From: Olleya sp. Bg11-27
GTDB taxonomy: Bacteria > Bacteroidota > Bacteroidia > Flavobacteriales > Flavobacteriaceae
Length of the DNA: 64,000 bases
Reading direction: 5' to 3'
Assembly (NCBI RefSeq): GCF_002831645.1
Contig: NZ_CP025117.1
Location: 3,549,001 to 3,613,000, forward strand
Shown here: one piece after another, positions 25,819 to 34,300 of the stretch
Layout of the letters: each line of letters opens with the position of its first letter
How positions within the stretch are numbered: position 1 is the first letter of the stretch
Notes under the pieces: model-generated
Database searches by the model: none
The model's input: the letters and a program-made list of their open reading frames with translations, nothing else
Told to the model about the DNA's origin: nothing
Translations under genes and position numbers: made by a program

Positions 25819-28800
25819 TACAAGTTCAAATACATCTGGATTTAGGCTTCAATATATGGAAGTCTACAACTGGGGGACATTTGACAATCAAATATTTAAA
25901 ATTGAACCAAAAGGAAACAATTCATTATTAACAGGTGCTAATGGCTCCGGTAAAACGACTTTTATAGATGCATTGCTTACACTTCTAGTTCCATTAAAAA
26001 ATGATAGATTTTACAATCAATCATCTGGAGTTCAAAAGAAAGGTGATCGTAGTGAAGAAAGTTATGTTCTTGGACATTATGGAGATATTCAAAAAGAAGG
26101 AGATTTAAGTGCTACATCTCAAAAACTAAGAGATAAAACAACCTATTCCGTTCTTTTAGCTTCTTTTTCAAATACAGATGAAAAAATAATAACCTTATTT
26201 CAAGTTAGAAGTTTTACAAATGGTGTAATGAAAAGAACGTTTGGTATTGCTTACAAAACTTTAAATATCTCTTCTGACTTTAGCGATTTTGATGCAAAAG
26301 GAAACTGGAAAAAAAGACTTGACAAAATTTATAATATTTCTAATAAAAAATGGATTGAATACTATGATAGCCCCAACAAATATGCTGAAAGATTACGAGA
26401 ACGATTTGGGATGCGTTCTGTTAAAGCTTTAAGCTTATTTAATCAAGTTGTTGGGATAAAGGTTTTAGGAGATTTAGACGAGTTCATTAAAACCAATATG
26501 CTTGAAAAGCGTGATGCAGAAAATGAATACAATCAATTAAAGGATAGCTTTACTACGTTAATCAACGCCAAAAATGACATTGATAAAGCAAAAGAACAAA
26601 TAAAACAACTTGAACCTATAAATTCAATTGCAACTCAGCTTGAAGAAATTGATGTTAAGTTAGAGAAAACAAAAAAAGACAGAGAAAAGGCTGTTTATTG
26701 GTTTGCACAAAAAGGGTTAGAATTAGCCGATACAGAAAGTGAAAAATTAGAAAATTTAATACAAGAAATTGATGCAAAGATCTTAGAATTAAAAAGTAAA
26801 GAAACAGAATTAAAAAGTAAAGAAACTGATTTACAAGTTCAGATTAAGTCTGATGAAGTTGGAAGACAGATTAAAGATTTAGAAAATGAGATTGTAAGAA
26901 TAACGAAAACAAGAGACAATAGAAAAACCAATTTAGACAAATACAATAAATTAATTGAAAAGCTTGAATTTAAATTTAGCACTAACGAAAAGGAATTTGT
27001 TGAAACTAGAAATTTAGCTAAAGAAAGAAGAAACAAATGTTCTTTTGAAACTGAAAAAGAAAGAGAATCTTTAAGGCTTGCAAAAAATAATAGTGAAGAT
27101 CTTAAAGCCAAAATTAATGATGGTATTGAAACTGTTAACTCCTTAAAAGAAAACAACAATAACATTGCGGGCAGAGTAGCTCAAATTCGTGAAGATATAT
27201 TACAAAATGTTGGAGCAACAAAAGACGAGATTCCCTTTATTGGTGAATTAATAAAAGTAGATGACTTAGAATGGGAATCGTCTATTGAAAAGGTCTTACA
27301 TAATTTTGCTTTGAGATTAATCGTTCCAGAAAAATATTATCAGGCAGTAAACAAATATGTTAATAGTACAAACTTAAAAGGAAGAATTATTTATGAACGC
27401 TATAAAGAGTTTACATCTTTAAAATCTTTACAAAATTATCCAAGTGACAAAAACCTTTTAATCAATAAAATAAGTTTTAAATCAAAGAGTAAATATATTG
27501 ATTGGATAGAAGATTGTGTAATTAAACAGTTTAACTACATCTGTGCAGACAACCTTTCTGGATTTAACACTTTAGATAAAGCCATTACAAAAGAAGGTTT
27601 AATAAAAAGAAAAGGAAGACACGAAAAGGATGATAGAAAACATATCACAGATAGAAATACCTATGTATTAGGTTGGGATAATAAAGACAAAATAAACTGG
27701 TGGAGAGCAGAAATAAAAAATTTACAAGATAAAGAGAAAGAACAAATAAAATTAATCAGAGAAATTGAGAGAAAAATTAAATCTATTGTGATATTAGAGG
27801 AAGACCTATCTGATTTATTTAAGCTTTTTACAAAATATGATGAAATAGATTGGAAAACTTATGCTAATGAAATTCAAGAGAAAGAAGAACTAAAATCTAA
27901 GCTTGAAAACACAAATCAAAAAGTTAAAGCACTCCAAAAACAATTAGAAAAAGTTCAAAGTGATATAGACAAAAATGAAAAAGAAATTGACTCTAAAAAA
28001 GATTTAAGACGAATTGAAAACGACAAATGGGAATCAGCCAAATCATTAATAACCTCTCATTCTGCTTTATTAAATCAATTCTCAGAAAACAAACCTGACT
28101 TGATTGATTTTGAAGAAGACAACGAGATTCTAAATGAAATTAATTATAGCAATTTTTCATCTATTCGAAAAACCTTTCAAGAAAATATTGAAACCAAAAA
28201 TCAAGACTTAAAAGAAAATAAAAATAACCTAAATATAAAAGTAAGCTCTAAAATAAACGCATTCAAAAACCCGCCAGAAAATATTTTAATTAAATATAAA
28301 TCTTGGCGTTCTGACGTTAGTCAGCTTTCTACATCATTAGAATTTATTGGCGAGTATCAAAAAAAATACACTGATTTAATAGAAGAAGATTTACCAAGTT
28401 TTGAAGATAAATTTAACAGCTACTTACAAACAACAATTGAGGACAAAGTAGCTAATTTCAAATTCTTTTTTGACAAATGGTCTGATGACATTAAAGAAAA
28501 CATAGGTTCTTTAAATGACTCACTTAAAGGCATAGATTTTAGTAGTTACCCCACTACAACATTCATTCAGCTTAATGCTAACACCAAAAGAGAGGATAGT
28601 ATAACAGAATTCAAGCGATTATTACACGATTCAATTCCAAACTTTAAGGAGTTTGAAAATTCTATAGATGCACAAAAGAACCACTTCAATAACAATATTG
28701 AGCCTTTTATTAGTCTACTTGAAAATGAAAAATGGCGTGAAAAAATTATGGATGTTCGCTCTTGGTTTGAGTACAATGCTGAAGAAATCAATAGAGAAAC

Positions 28801-29185
28801 TAATCAAAGAACAAAAACTTACACAGGAATGGGGCAACTTTCTGGTGGGGAAAAGGCACAATTAACTTATACAATACTAGGTTCTGCAATAGCTTATCAA
28901 TTTGGTCTGACTCAAGAAGGTATGCAAACCAATTCTTTCCGTTTTATTGCCATTGATGAGGCCTTTAAAGCCCAAGATGAAGAAAAAGCTAAATACCTTA
29001 TTAATTTATGTAAGCAACTTCATTTACAGCTACTAGTTGTAACTCCAAGTGATAACATTCATATAGTCGAAAACGACATTTCGTTTGTTCATTACGTAGA
29101 AAGAAGAGATGACAAAATTTCTTGGCTTTATGATATGCCGATTGAACAATTTCAGGAGGAAAAATCAAAATACATTACTGAATGA
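25802..29185 (+). CDS. jetC: Wadjet system ATPase JetC (SMC/MukB-like)
   Basis: 1127 residues. Walker A GANGSGKTT at 45-53; two long coiled-coil arms (about 230-470 and 640-860); a central region with DEIPFIGELIKVDDLEWESS and KVLHNFALRLIVPEKYYQAV; ABC signature GQLSGGEKAQ near 1012; Walker B FIAIDEAFKAQDEEK near 1050. All ATPase motifs are intact. JetC is the motor of the complex and extrudes DNA loops. It begins 17 bases inside jetB and its stop overlaps the jetD start. A notable GVQKKGDRSEESYVLGHYGD stretch after Walker A is also typical of the family. Confidence 0.95.
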   Translation: MWSLFSTSSNTSGFRLQYMEVYNWGTFDNQIFKIEPKGNNSLLTGANGSGKTTFIDALLTLLVPLKNDRFYNQSSGVQKKGDRSEESYVLGHYGDIQKEGDLSATSQKLRDKTTYSVLLASFSNTDEKIITLFQVRSFTNGVMKRTFGIAYKTLNISSDFSDFDAKGNWKKRLDKIYNISNKKWIEYYDSPNKYAERLRERFGMRSVKALSLFNQVVGIKVLGDLDEFIKTNMLEKRDAENEYNQLKDSFTTLINAKNDIDKAKEQIKQLEPINSIATQLEEIDVKLEKTKKDREKAVYWFAQKGLELADTESEKLENLIQEIDAKILELKSKETELKSKETDLQVQIKSDEVGRQIKDLENEIVRITKTRDNRKTNLDKYNKLIEKLEFKFSTNEKEFVETRNLAKERRNKCSFETEKERESLRLAKNNSEDLKAKINDGIETVNSLKENNNNIAGRVAQIREDILQNVGATKDEIPFIGELIKVDDLEWESSIEKVLHNFALRLIVPEKYYQAVNKYVNSTNLKGRIIYERYKEFTSLKSLQNYPSDKNLLINKISFKSKSKYIDWIEDCVIKQFNYICADNLSGFNTLDKAITKEGLIKRKGRHEKDDRKHITDRNTYVLGWDNKDKINWWRAEIKNLQDKEKEQIKLIREIERKIKSIVILEEDLSDLFKLFTKYDEIDWKTYANEIQEKEELKSKLENTNQKVKALQKQLEKVQSDIDKNEKEIDSKKDLRRIENDKWESAKSLITSHSALLNQFSENKPDLIDFEEDNEILNEINYSNFSSIRKTFQENIETKNQDLKENKNNLNIKVSSKINAFKNPPENILIKYKSWRSDVSQLSTSLEFIGEYQKKYTDLIEEDLPSFEDKFNSYLQTTIEDKVANFKFFFDKWSDDIKENIGSLNDSLKGIDFSSYPTTTFIQLNANTKREDSITEFKRLLHDSIPNFKEFENSIDAQKNHFNNNIEPFISLLENEKWREKIMDVRSWFEYNAEEINRETNQRTKTYTGMGQLSGGEKAQLTYTILGSAIAYQFGLTQEGMQTNSFRFIAIDEAFKAQDEEKAKYLINLCKQLHLQLLVVTPSDNIHIVENDISFVHYVERRDDKISWLYDMPIEQFQEEKSKYITE

Positions 29186-30333
29186 TAAGTTCTAACGAAA
29201 TAAAATCAAAAGCTCAAAAGAAATACAAGAACTATCTTCAAGCTATAATAAATCAAGAAGATATTTTTCCTTTAGCCATTATTGGTAATAAAAAACCTAG
29301 TAAATCAATTCCCGAATTTAAAAAGGAACTAAATGAGCTTATTGCTTTTTCTAAAGAAAAAAAAGGATTTGGGTATAGTATTACTTACCAAGAAAGGAAA
29401 ACAAAAACATTAGGAACTCAAAGTTTTCCTTCAAGTATATATTTTGAAACTAAGCAAGATTTTGAAAAATACCTCAAAGTAGAAAAAGAAGTTAAACAAT
29501 TTATAGCCGATTACAATAATATAAGCAATTGCTTTCCTGAAATCAATCCTTGGTTAGAAAAATACCCAAATAAAGTAATTGCTAATTCTAATAATTGGAC
29601 TGATATTTTGAAAGTATGTAACTACTTCAAATCTTATCCTAAGCCAAATTTATACATCAGAGAATTACCAGTATCTGTTCATACTAAGTTTATAGAAACT
29701 AATACTTCTGTATTAAAAGAATTACTTGACATTATCATAGAACCTTTTACAAACAAAGACAAAACCATATTTGAAAAGCGTTTTAATTTGAAATATAGTC
29801 AACCACTAATTAGGTTTAAAATTCTAGATTCAAAAATCAGTCAGAACCATTTTTCTGGAATAAATGATATTTCAGTTCCAGTCAATCAATTTAACGCATT
29901 AAATTTAAACCTTAAAAAGGTTATTGTTGTAGAGAATAAAACAAATCTACACACCATTGCATTAACACTTCCTGAAATGGAAAAAACAATTGTAATTTTT
30001 GGTAGTGGTTTTAAAGTTGAAAACTTAAAGAATGCTGAATGGTTAAATAAATTAGAAATTTTATACTGGGGAGATTTAGATGTTCAAGGTTTTGAAATCT
30101 TATCTCAAATGAGAAACTATTTTCCACTAACAAAAAGCTTTTTAATGGACGAAATTACATTTAATAAATTCTTTGAGAATGACAATGGAACTATATCTAA
30201 AGTTAACAATCCATTAAATCTTACTAAAATAGAAATGAATATTTATGAAAAAATAAAAACAAATAATTGGAGATTAGAACAAGAGAAAATTCCGTTAGAA
30301 TATGTTAAAACGCTTATGAATAGCCAACGCTAA
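29182..30333 (+). CDS. jetD: Wadjet system nuclease JetD (DUF3322/DUF2220)
   Basis: 383 residues. The N-terminal half is DUF3322 and the C-terminal half is DUF2220, a Toprim-type domain: VVENKTNLH near 248 supplies the acidic Glu and YWGDLDVQGFEIL near 295-307 the DxD. JetD is related to topoisomerase VI-A/Spo11 and cuts the plasmid when the JetABC motor stalls. The active-site residues are present, so the system looks functional. After its stop come the boundary repeats and intron 1. The four genes overlap throughout and form one operon. Confidence 0.94.
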   Translation: MISSNEIKSKAQKKYKNYLQAIINQEDIFPLAIIGNKKPSKSIPEFKKELNELIAFSKEKKGFGYSITYQERKTKTLGTQSFPSSIYFETKQDFEKYLKVEKEVKQFIADYNNISNCFPEINPWLEKYPNKVIANSNNWTDILKVCNYFKSYPKPNLYIRELPVSVHTKFIETNTSVLKELLDIIIEPFTNKDKTIFEKRFNLKYSQPLIRFKILDSKISQNHFSGINDISVPVNQFNALNLNLKKVIVVENKTNLHTIALTLPEMEKTIVIFGSGFKVENLKNAEWLNKLEILYWGDLDVQGFEILSQMRNYFPLTKSFLMDEITFNKFFENDNGTISKVNNPLNLTKIEMNIYEKIKTNNWRLEQEKIPLEYVKTLMNSQR

Positions 30334-30398
30334 AAGCCACACACATTTACAATTCGCTACAGCCGACACACAATCCAAAAATTGTAAAAGAGTATGTC

Positions 30399-30442
30399 TT
30401 TGCCAACGCTAACAGCAGTGCGAAAAAAATAACGAAAGCCTA
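30399..30442 (+). repeat. left end of a cassette-boundary repeat after jetD, cut by intron 1
   Basis: TTTGCCAACGCTAACAGCAG and, further on, GAAAGCCTA at 30434-30442. The latter joins ACAACGTATA at 32380 once intron 1 is removed, restoring GCCTAACAACGTATA. Two boundary-like starts lie close together here. Confidence 0.45.
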
Positions 30443-30964
30443 ATCGAGTAGACGGCTCCGACTAAAATAGCCGGAGTGCGCCTCTCACACCACCGCACGT
30501 ACGCAACTAAGTTGATCCTTTCGCCTCTATTGCCACCAGCAATAGCACTCAGGAACGTATACGGCGGTTCGTAAATCATCACGCCAAAGGGCTTTTCACC
30601 CTTGACACTATCTTCTAATTTAGGCATAGGCTACCACTAGTGCTCCTATGCGAATTTTGAAGAGAATTACGTTCAGTCCTTCCTTACTTGTGAGACCTTC
30701 TGAGGTATTGCCTCAACTCGTGTCCCGTAAGTACTATGACCTCTGCTGACTTCTCCATATAGCTAACTCGTAACTTTGGAGATCTCCCCAGGTAATGGCA
30801 TCTTCTTTCACTCAATCACTGCCCTATCTACATAATTATCCTTTTGGCACTATTTGGGCGTTACAAAGGTATGCTTGCTTACCCGAATAACTATGCCTCT
30901 GTATACGATTTCTGTTTAGTTTATGCTGAGCGCAGCCGAAGTATCAGTACCGAGTTTTGTAGTG

Positions 30965-30968
30965 GTAT
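30965..30968. repeat. 4-bp target-site duplication of the IS3-family element
   Basis: GTAT at 30965-30968 and again at 32187-32190 flank the IS. Intron copy 2 has a single GTAT at the same place, which proves the duplication. Confidence 0.9.
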
Positions 30969-31030
30969 TGTAAGCTTCCCTTAAAAGCGAACTGTTTAAA
31001 AGTAGAATAATTATCTTAAATTTAAACAGT

Positions 31031-31297
31031 ATGAGAAAGAGTAAATTTTCACCCCAGCAGATTGCAAAAATTTTAAAGGAATTCGACAACGGTAAGAGTG
31101 TTGATCAAATCAGTAGAGAACACGGGGTTAGTTCTGCTGCTTTTTACAAATGGCGTTCTAAGTACGCGGGAATGAATTCCAAGGAGTTAAAAAGGCTCAA
31201 GGAGCTTGAAGAAGAGAATCGCAAGCTCAAGCAGATGTATGCTACTTTGGCCCTTGACCATCAAATGGCAAAGGAGATCATTGAAAAAAAGCTCTAA
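31031..31297 (+). CDS. IS3-family OrfA (helix-turn-helix)
   Basis: 88 residues. HTH_Tnp_1 domain at 1-55 ([20 protein letters not shown], then [13 protein letters not shown]) and a leucine-zipper-like end ([20 protein letters not shown]). It binds the IS ends and acts as regulator. Near its end A-AAA-AAG at 31285-31291 is a canonical -1 frameshift heptamer that would produce the OrfAB transposase. Confidence 0.92.
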   Translation: MRKSKFSPQQIAKILKEFDNGKSVDQISREHGVSSAAFYKWRSKYAGMNSKELKRLKELEEENRKLKQMYATLALDHQMAKEIIEKKL

Positions 31298-32160
31298 AGC
31301 CCTACCGTAAACGAGTTATCACCAAGGAACTTATTCATTACGGTATTAGTAGGGCGTGCCGAGTTTTAAATATGAGTAAGAGTGTTTATTATTACAAGCC
31401 ATTACCTAAAGATGATACTGCCATAGAACAGGCTTTACAGCAAAAAGCTAAGGAACACTCAGAAGAAGGTTTTTGGAAGGCTTATGATAGATTACGTAAC
31501 GAAGGAAAACCTTGGAACCATAAACGTATGCACAGAGTTTATGTGGCACTAGGTCTTCCTCTACGACGAAAAGTAAAAAAACGATTACCAGCAAGAGTAA
31601 AAGAACCTTTAGAGATACCGAGTGAGCTTAACCATACTTGGAGTATGGATTTTGTAACTGATGTTTTAGAAAACAAAAGACGTTTTAGGGCATTTAATAT
31701 TATAGATGATTATAACAGAGAAGCATTACACATAGAAATAGACTTTTCATTGACCAGTAACCGTATTGTATGGGTGCTTAATCATCTTATCAATAGAAAA
31801 GGTAAACCAATGAAGATACGTATGGATAATGGACCTGAATTCATCGCCCACATTACCAATGATTGGAGTAAGATGCACGATATAGAGTTTAAATATATAC
31901 AACCTGGAAAACCCACTCAAAATGCCTTTGTAGAAAGATTTAATGGCTCCTATAGAAGAGGTGTTCTCAATAAATACCTTTTTGAAGATATCGATCAAGT
32001 AAGAGAGCAAACACAAATATGGATGGAGGATTATAATCATCACAGACCACACGACTCACTAGGAAAAATACCGCCAGTAAAATATGCGAAAATTAATTCT
32101 TATAGAGCTAGCCCAAGAAGAATTAAAAATAATAACTTTATAGAAGTTTTAGAAAACTAA
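31283..32160 (+). CDS. IS3-family OrfB transposase (DDE integrase core)
   Basis: The in-frame region entered by -1 slippage reads [19 protein letters not shown] and joins the 262-residue ORF that begins at ATG 31372. The catalytic triad is intact: D in [10 protein letters not shown] in IRMDNGPEF and E in [17 protein letters not shown]. The end [17 protein letters not shown] is typical of the family. It is expressed as an OrfAB fusion and carries out transposition. The true coding start of the fusion is orfA at 31031. Confidence 0.92.
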
Positions 32161-32379
32161 GCAGTTCTAATTTGGGGAAGCCTACAGTATTTGCTCATTA
32201 ATCAATCACAAATAGCCTTCAGATAAAACCTCACGGTTTTCACCCTTGCGACTTACTAATGCTTCAATAATCCTGTCCTGAGCGCATCCGAAGGGTTACT
32301 CCTGCGCATAAAGGACTTGCACCCTCTAGATTAATTATTTACCTTTAGGTAAATTAAAAGAGGCCCATGCTGGGCACAC

Positions 32380-32564
32380 ACAACGTATAAAAATAATTGC
32401 TATTTTGTGCTTAAACAAAGTTAGTTTTCTATTTACAAAGTCGCCAAATCTTTTGATTTGGTATTAAAAAAAAAATTAAAACAAAATACAAAAGATTTGG
32501 CTTGTGGCTAAACCGAGAATAATCGCTTATTTTCTGCCCAACTTGCCATATATTTAACGTTAGC
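32380..32564 (+). repeat. cassette-boundary repeat A (attC-like/folded element)
   Basis: After removal of intron 1 this repeat begins GCCTAACAACGTATA and ends CATATATTTAACGTTAGC, so its ends are imperfect inverted copies. Inside is the hairpin CCAAATCTTTTGATTTGG (32443-32462) and a further inverted copy AAAGATTTGG near 32490. The end boxes resemble integron R-boxes (RYYYAAC / GTTRRRY), the last only approximately. It separates the Wadjet operon from the TPR gene. Repeat B at 34168-34293 is a shorter homologue. Confidence 0.55.
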
Positions 32565-32590
32565 TTTTATTAAAAACGAACTCTGCTCTA

Positions 32591-33475
32591 ATGAAAAATC
32601 TAAATAAATATGTTCTAATATTTTTTCTCGTAACATTTTACTCAGCCTATTCTTGCATTAATGAATATCGAACTAAACTGAATGGAAATAGGCGCTTGAT
32701 CAATGTAGGTTATGAACTCGCTAAATTCAAAATGGACACTCTAAAATTGAGAAAGGAATCTGAAAATCTACTAAAAAGGTATAAAGAAACTGACTCAATA
32801 GAATTATACTCGGATTATGGAGCTAAACTGATTTATCTAAAAGAATACTCAAAAGCCTTACAAGTCTATGAAAAAATAGAAAAAGCAACCCCTAATTTAT
32901 ACACTACTGCATCTAACTTAGGAACCATTTATGAACTTATAGGTAAACCAGAAAAAGCACTTAACTGGATAAAAAAATCAGTTGAATTAAATCCTAATTC
33001 GCATGGAGGATCTGAATGGATTCATTTGAAAATTTTAGAACATAAATTAAACATTGGTAATCATTCTTCAATTCTGGATTTAGATTTTGGCAATGAACCT
33101 GAACCTAAAAACATTAACAATTACGATCTCGAAAAGCTATTAAATCATATAAATCATCAACTCTACGAAAGGTTGAATTTTATTAAACCGCAGAATAAAA
33201 TTGTTGGTGAATTGTATTATGAACTAGGAAACATTCAAGCCTTGACTAGTTATTTAGAAGATGTGTTAGTTTCATATAGAAATGCAGATAAATTTGGATA
33301 TCAATCCGATTTAATGGAACAAAGAAAATCGAAATTTGAAAGGATTATTAAATATCATGACCTTCCTGAAGCGATTGCTCTACTGGCTATTCTTTCAATT
33401 ATCGCTTTCTTAATAGTCAAGAGAATAAGAAAAAAAAGAAAAACAAAAGCTAATCGAGTAGACGGCTCCGACTAA
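32591..33475 (+). CDS. TPR-repeat lipoprotein/membrane protein
   Basis: 294 residues. N-terminal lipoprotein-like signal (FFLVTFYSAYSC, Cys22). At least two TPR units at about residues 75-140 (YSDYGAKLIYLKEYSKALQV, NLGTIYELIGKPEKALNWIK). A hydrophobic segment near 258-275 (AIALLAILSIIAFLIV) is followed by a basic tail. The last nine codons (NRVDGSD) come from the opposite-strand intron 2; before its insertion the frame ended AN-STYKT. Sits alone between two boundary repeats, like a gene cassette. Function unknown. Confidence 0.75.
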   Translation: MKNLNKYVLIFFLVTFYSAYSCINEYRTKLNGNRRLINVGYELAKFKMDTLKLRKESENLLKRYKETDSIELYSDYGAKLIYLKEYSKALQVYEKIEKATPNLYTTASNLGTIYELIGKPEKALNWIKKSVELNPNSHGGSEWIHLKILEHKLNIGNHSSILDLDFGNEPEPKNINNYDLEKLLNHINHQLYERLNFIKPQNKIVGELYYELGNIQALTSYLEDVLVSYRNADKFGYQSDLMEQRKSKFERIIKYHDLPEAIALLAILSIIAFLIVKRIRKKRKTKANRVDGSD

Positions 33476-34167
33476 AATAGTCGGAGTGCGCCTCTCACAC
33501 CACCGGACATACGCAACTACGTTGATCCTTTCTTCTCTATTGCTACCAGCAATAGCACTCAGGAACGTATACGGCGGTTCGTAAATCATCACGCCAAAGG
33601 GCTTTTCACCCTTGACACTATCTTCTAATTTAGGCATAGGCTACCACTAGTGATCCTATGCGAATTTTGAAGAGAATTACGTTCAGTCCTTCCTTACTTG
33701 TGAGACCTTCTGAGGTATTGCCTCAACTCGTGTCCTGTAAGTACTATGACCTCTGCTGACTTCTCCATATAGCTAACTCGTAACTTTGGAGACCTCCCCA
33801 GGTAATGGCATCTTCTTTCTCTCAATCACTGCCGTATCTACATAATTACCCTTTTGGTAAACGTTGGGCGTTACAATGATGTGCTTGCTTACCCGAATAA
33901 CTATGCCTCTGTATACGATTTCTGCTTGGCCTGTCCTGAGCGTAGACGAAGGGTCAGTACCGAGTTTTGTAGTGGTATTTGCTCAATAATCAATCGCAAA
34001 TAGCCTTCAGATAAAACCTCACGGTTTTCACCCTTGCGATTTACTAATGCTTCAATAAGCCTGTCCTGAGCGTAGACGAAGGGTTACTCCTGCGCATAAG
34101 GGACTTGCACCCTCTAGATTAATTATTTACCTTTAGGTAAATTAAAAGATGCCCATGCTGGGCACAC
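33453..34167 (-). mobile_element. group II intron copy 2, ORF-less, apparently intact (715 nt)
   Basis: The minus strand starts GTGTGCCCAGCATGGGC at 34167 and ends CCGTCTACTCGAT at 33453. Same landmarks as copy 1, and the upper domain V stem is better paired here. No reverse transcriptase is encoded, so mobility and perhaps splicing need an enzyme from elsewhere in the genome. The flanks joined give AAAGCTA-ACAGCACATATA, the start of boundary repeat B. It lies against the direction of the neighbouring genes and overlaps the last codons of the TPR gene. A 25-base direct repeat occurs twice inside domain I (33930-33954 and 34060-34084). Confidence 0.85.
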
Positions 34168-34293
34168 ACAGCACATATAAAACATAGCTTAATTTTCGAC
34201 CTATCATTTTTTTTTGTTTATTTATAAAGTAAAAGCAAAATATGAAAGACTTAGACCATTTAGACGCTACGTTTCATATATGCATACGTTGGC
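34168..34293 (+). repeat. cassette-boundary repeat B (shorter homologue of repeat A)
   Basis: Begins (after intron removal) GCTAACAGCACATATA and ends CATATATGCATACGTTGGC. It aligns to repeat A at both ends and in the middle (TTTATTTATAAAGT against TCTATTTACAAAGT), with the central hairpin lost. Lies between the TPR gene and the secreted-protein gene at 34301. Confidence 0.5.
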
Positions 34294-34300
34294 ATTAATT

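Larger units (their letters stand above)
30969..32186 (+). mobile_element. IS3-family insertion sequence (IS407-like group), complete
   Basis: 1218 bp. Ends are imperfect inverted repeats starting TGTA: left TGTAAGCTTCCC, right (reverse) TGTAGGCTTCCC. It has orfA, orfB and a -1 slippery site between them, and a 4-bp GTAT duplication, all as in the IS407 group. It lies inside group II intron copy 1. All parts appear intact, so it may still move. No second copy is present in the window. Confidence 0.9.
30443..32379 (-). mobile_element. group II intron copy 1, ORF-less, interrupted by an IS3-family element
   Basis: On the minus strand the element starts GTGTGCCCAGCATGGGC at 32379 and ends CCGTCTACTCGAT at 30443. 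Group II landmarks are visible: GAGGGTGCAAGTCCC in domain I, CGCAAGGGTGAAAACCGTGA, ATTATGTAGAT, the CCATTACCTGGGGAG region, the domain V arms (GAACCGCCGTATACG with CGTACGTGCGGTGG) and the domain VI stem CTCCGGC / GTCGGAG. There is no reverse transcriptase ORF. Removing the IS and one 4-base duplication leaves exactly 715 nt, the length of copy 2. The IS insertion should abolish splicing. Confidence 0.82.

Noticed and set aside
28567-28865. Other-frame ORFs inside jetC
   Set aside because: Shadow frames of an intact ATPase gene, without start context.
30409-30627. Minus-strand frame MPKLEDSVKGEKPFG... in intron copy 1 (and its twin at 33410-33637)
   Set aside because: It lies on domains IV-VI of the group II intron and the conservation is explained by RNA structure; it is not a separate protein.
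32434-32500. Hairpin CCAAATCTTTTGATTTGG as the terminator of jetD
   Set aside because: It is more than 2 kb from jetD now and is part of the boundary repeat, with no T-run matched to a nearby gene end.
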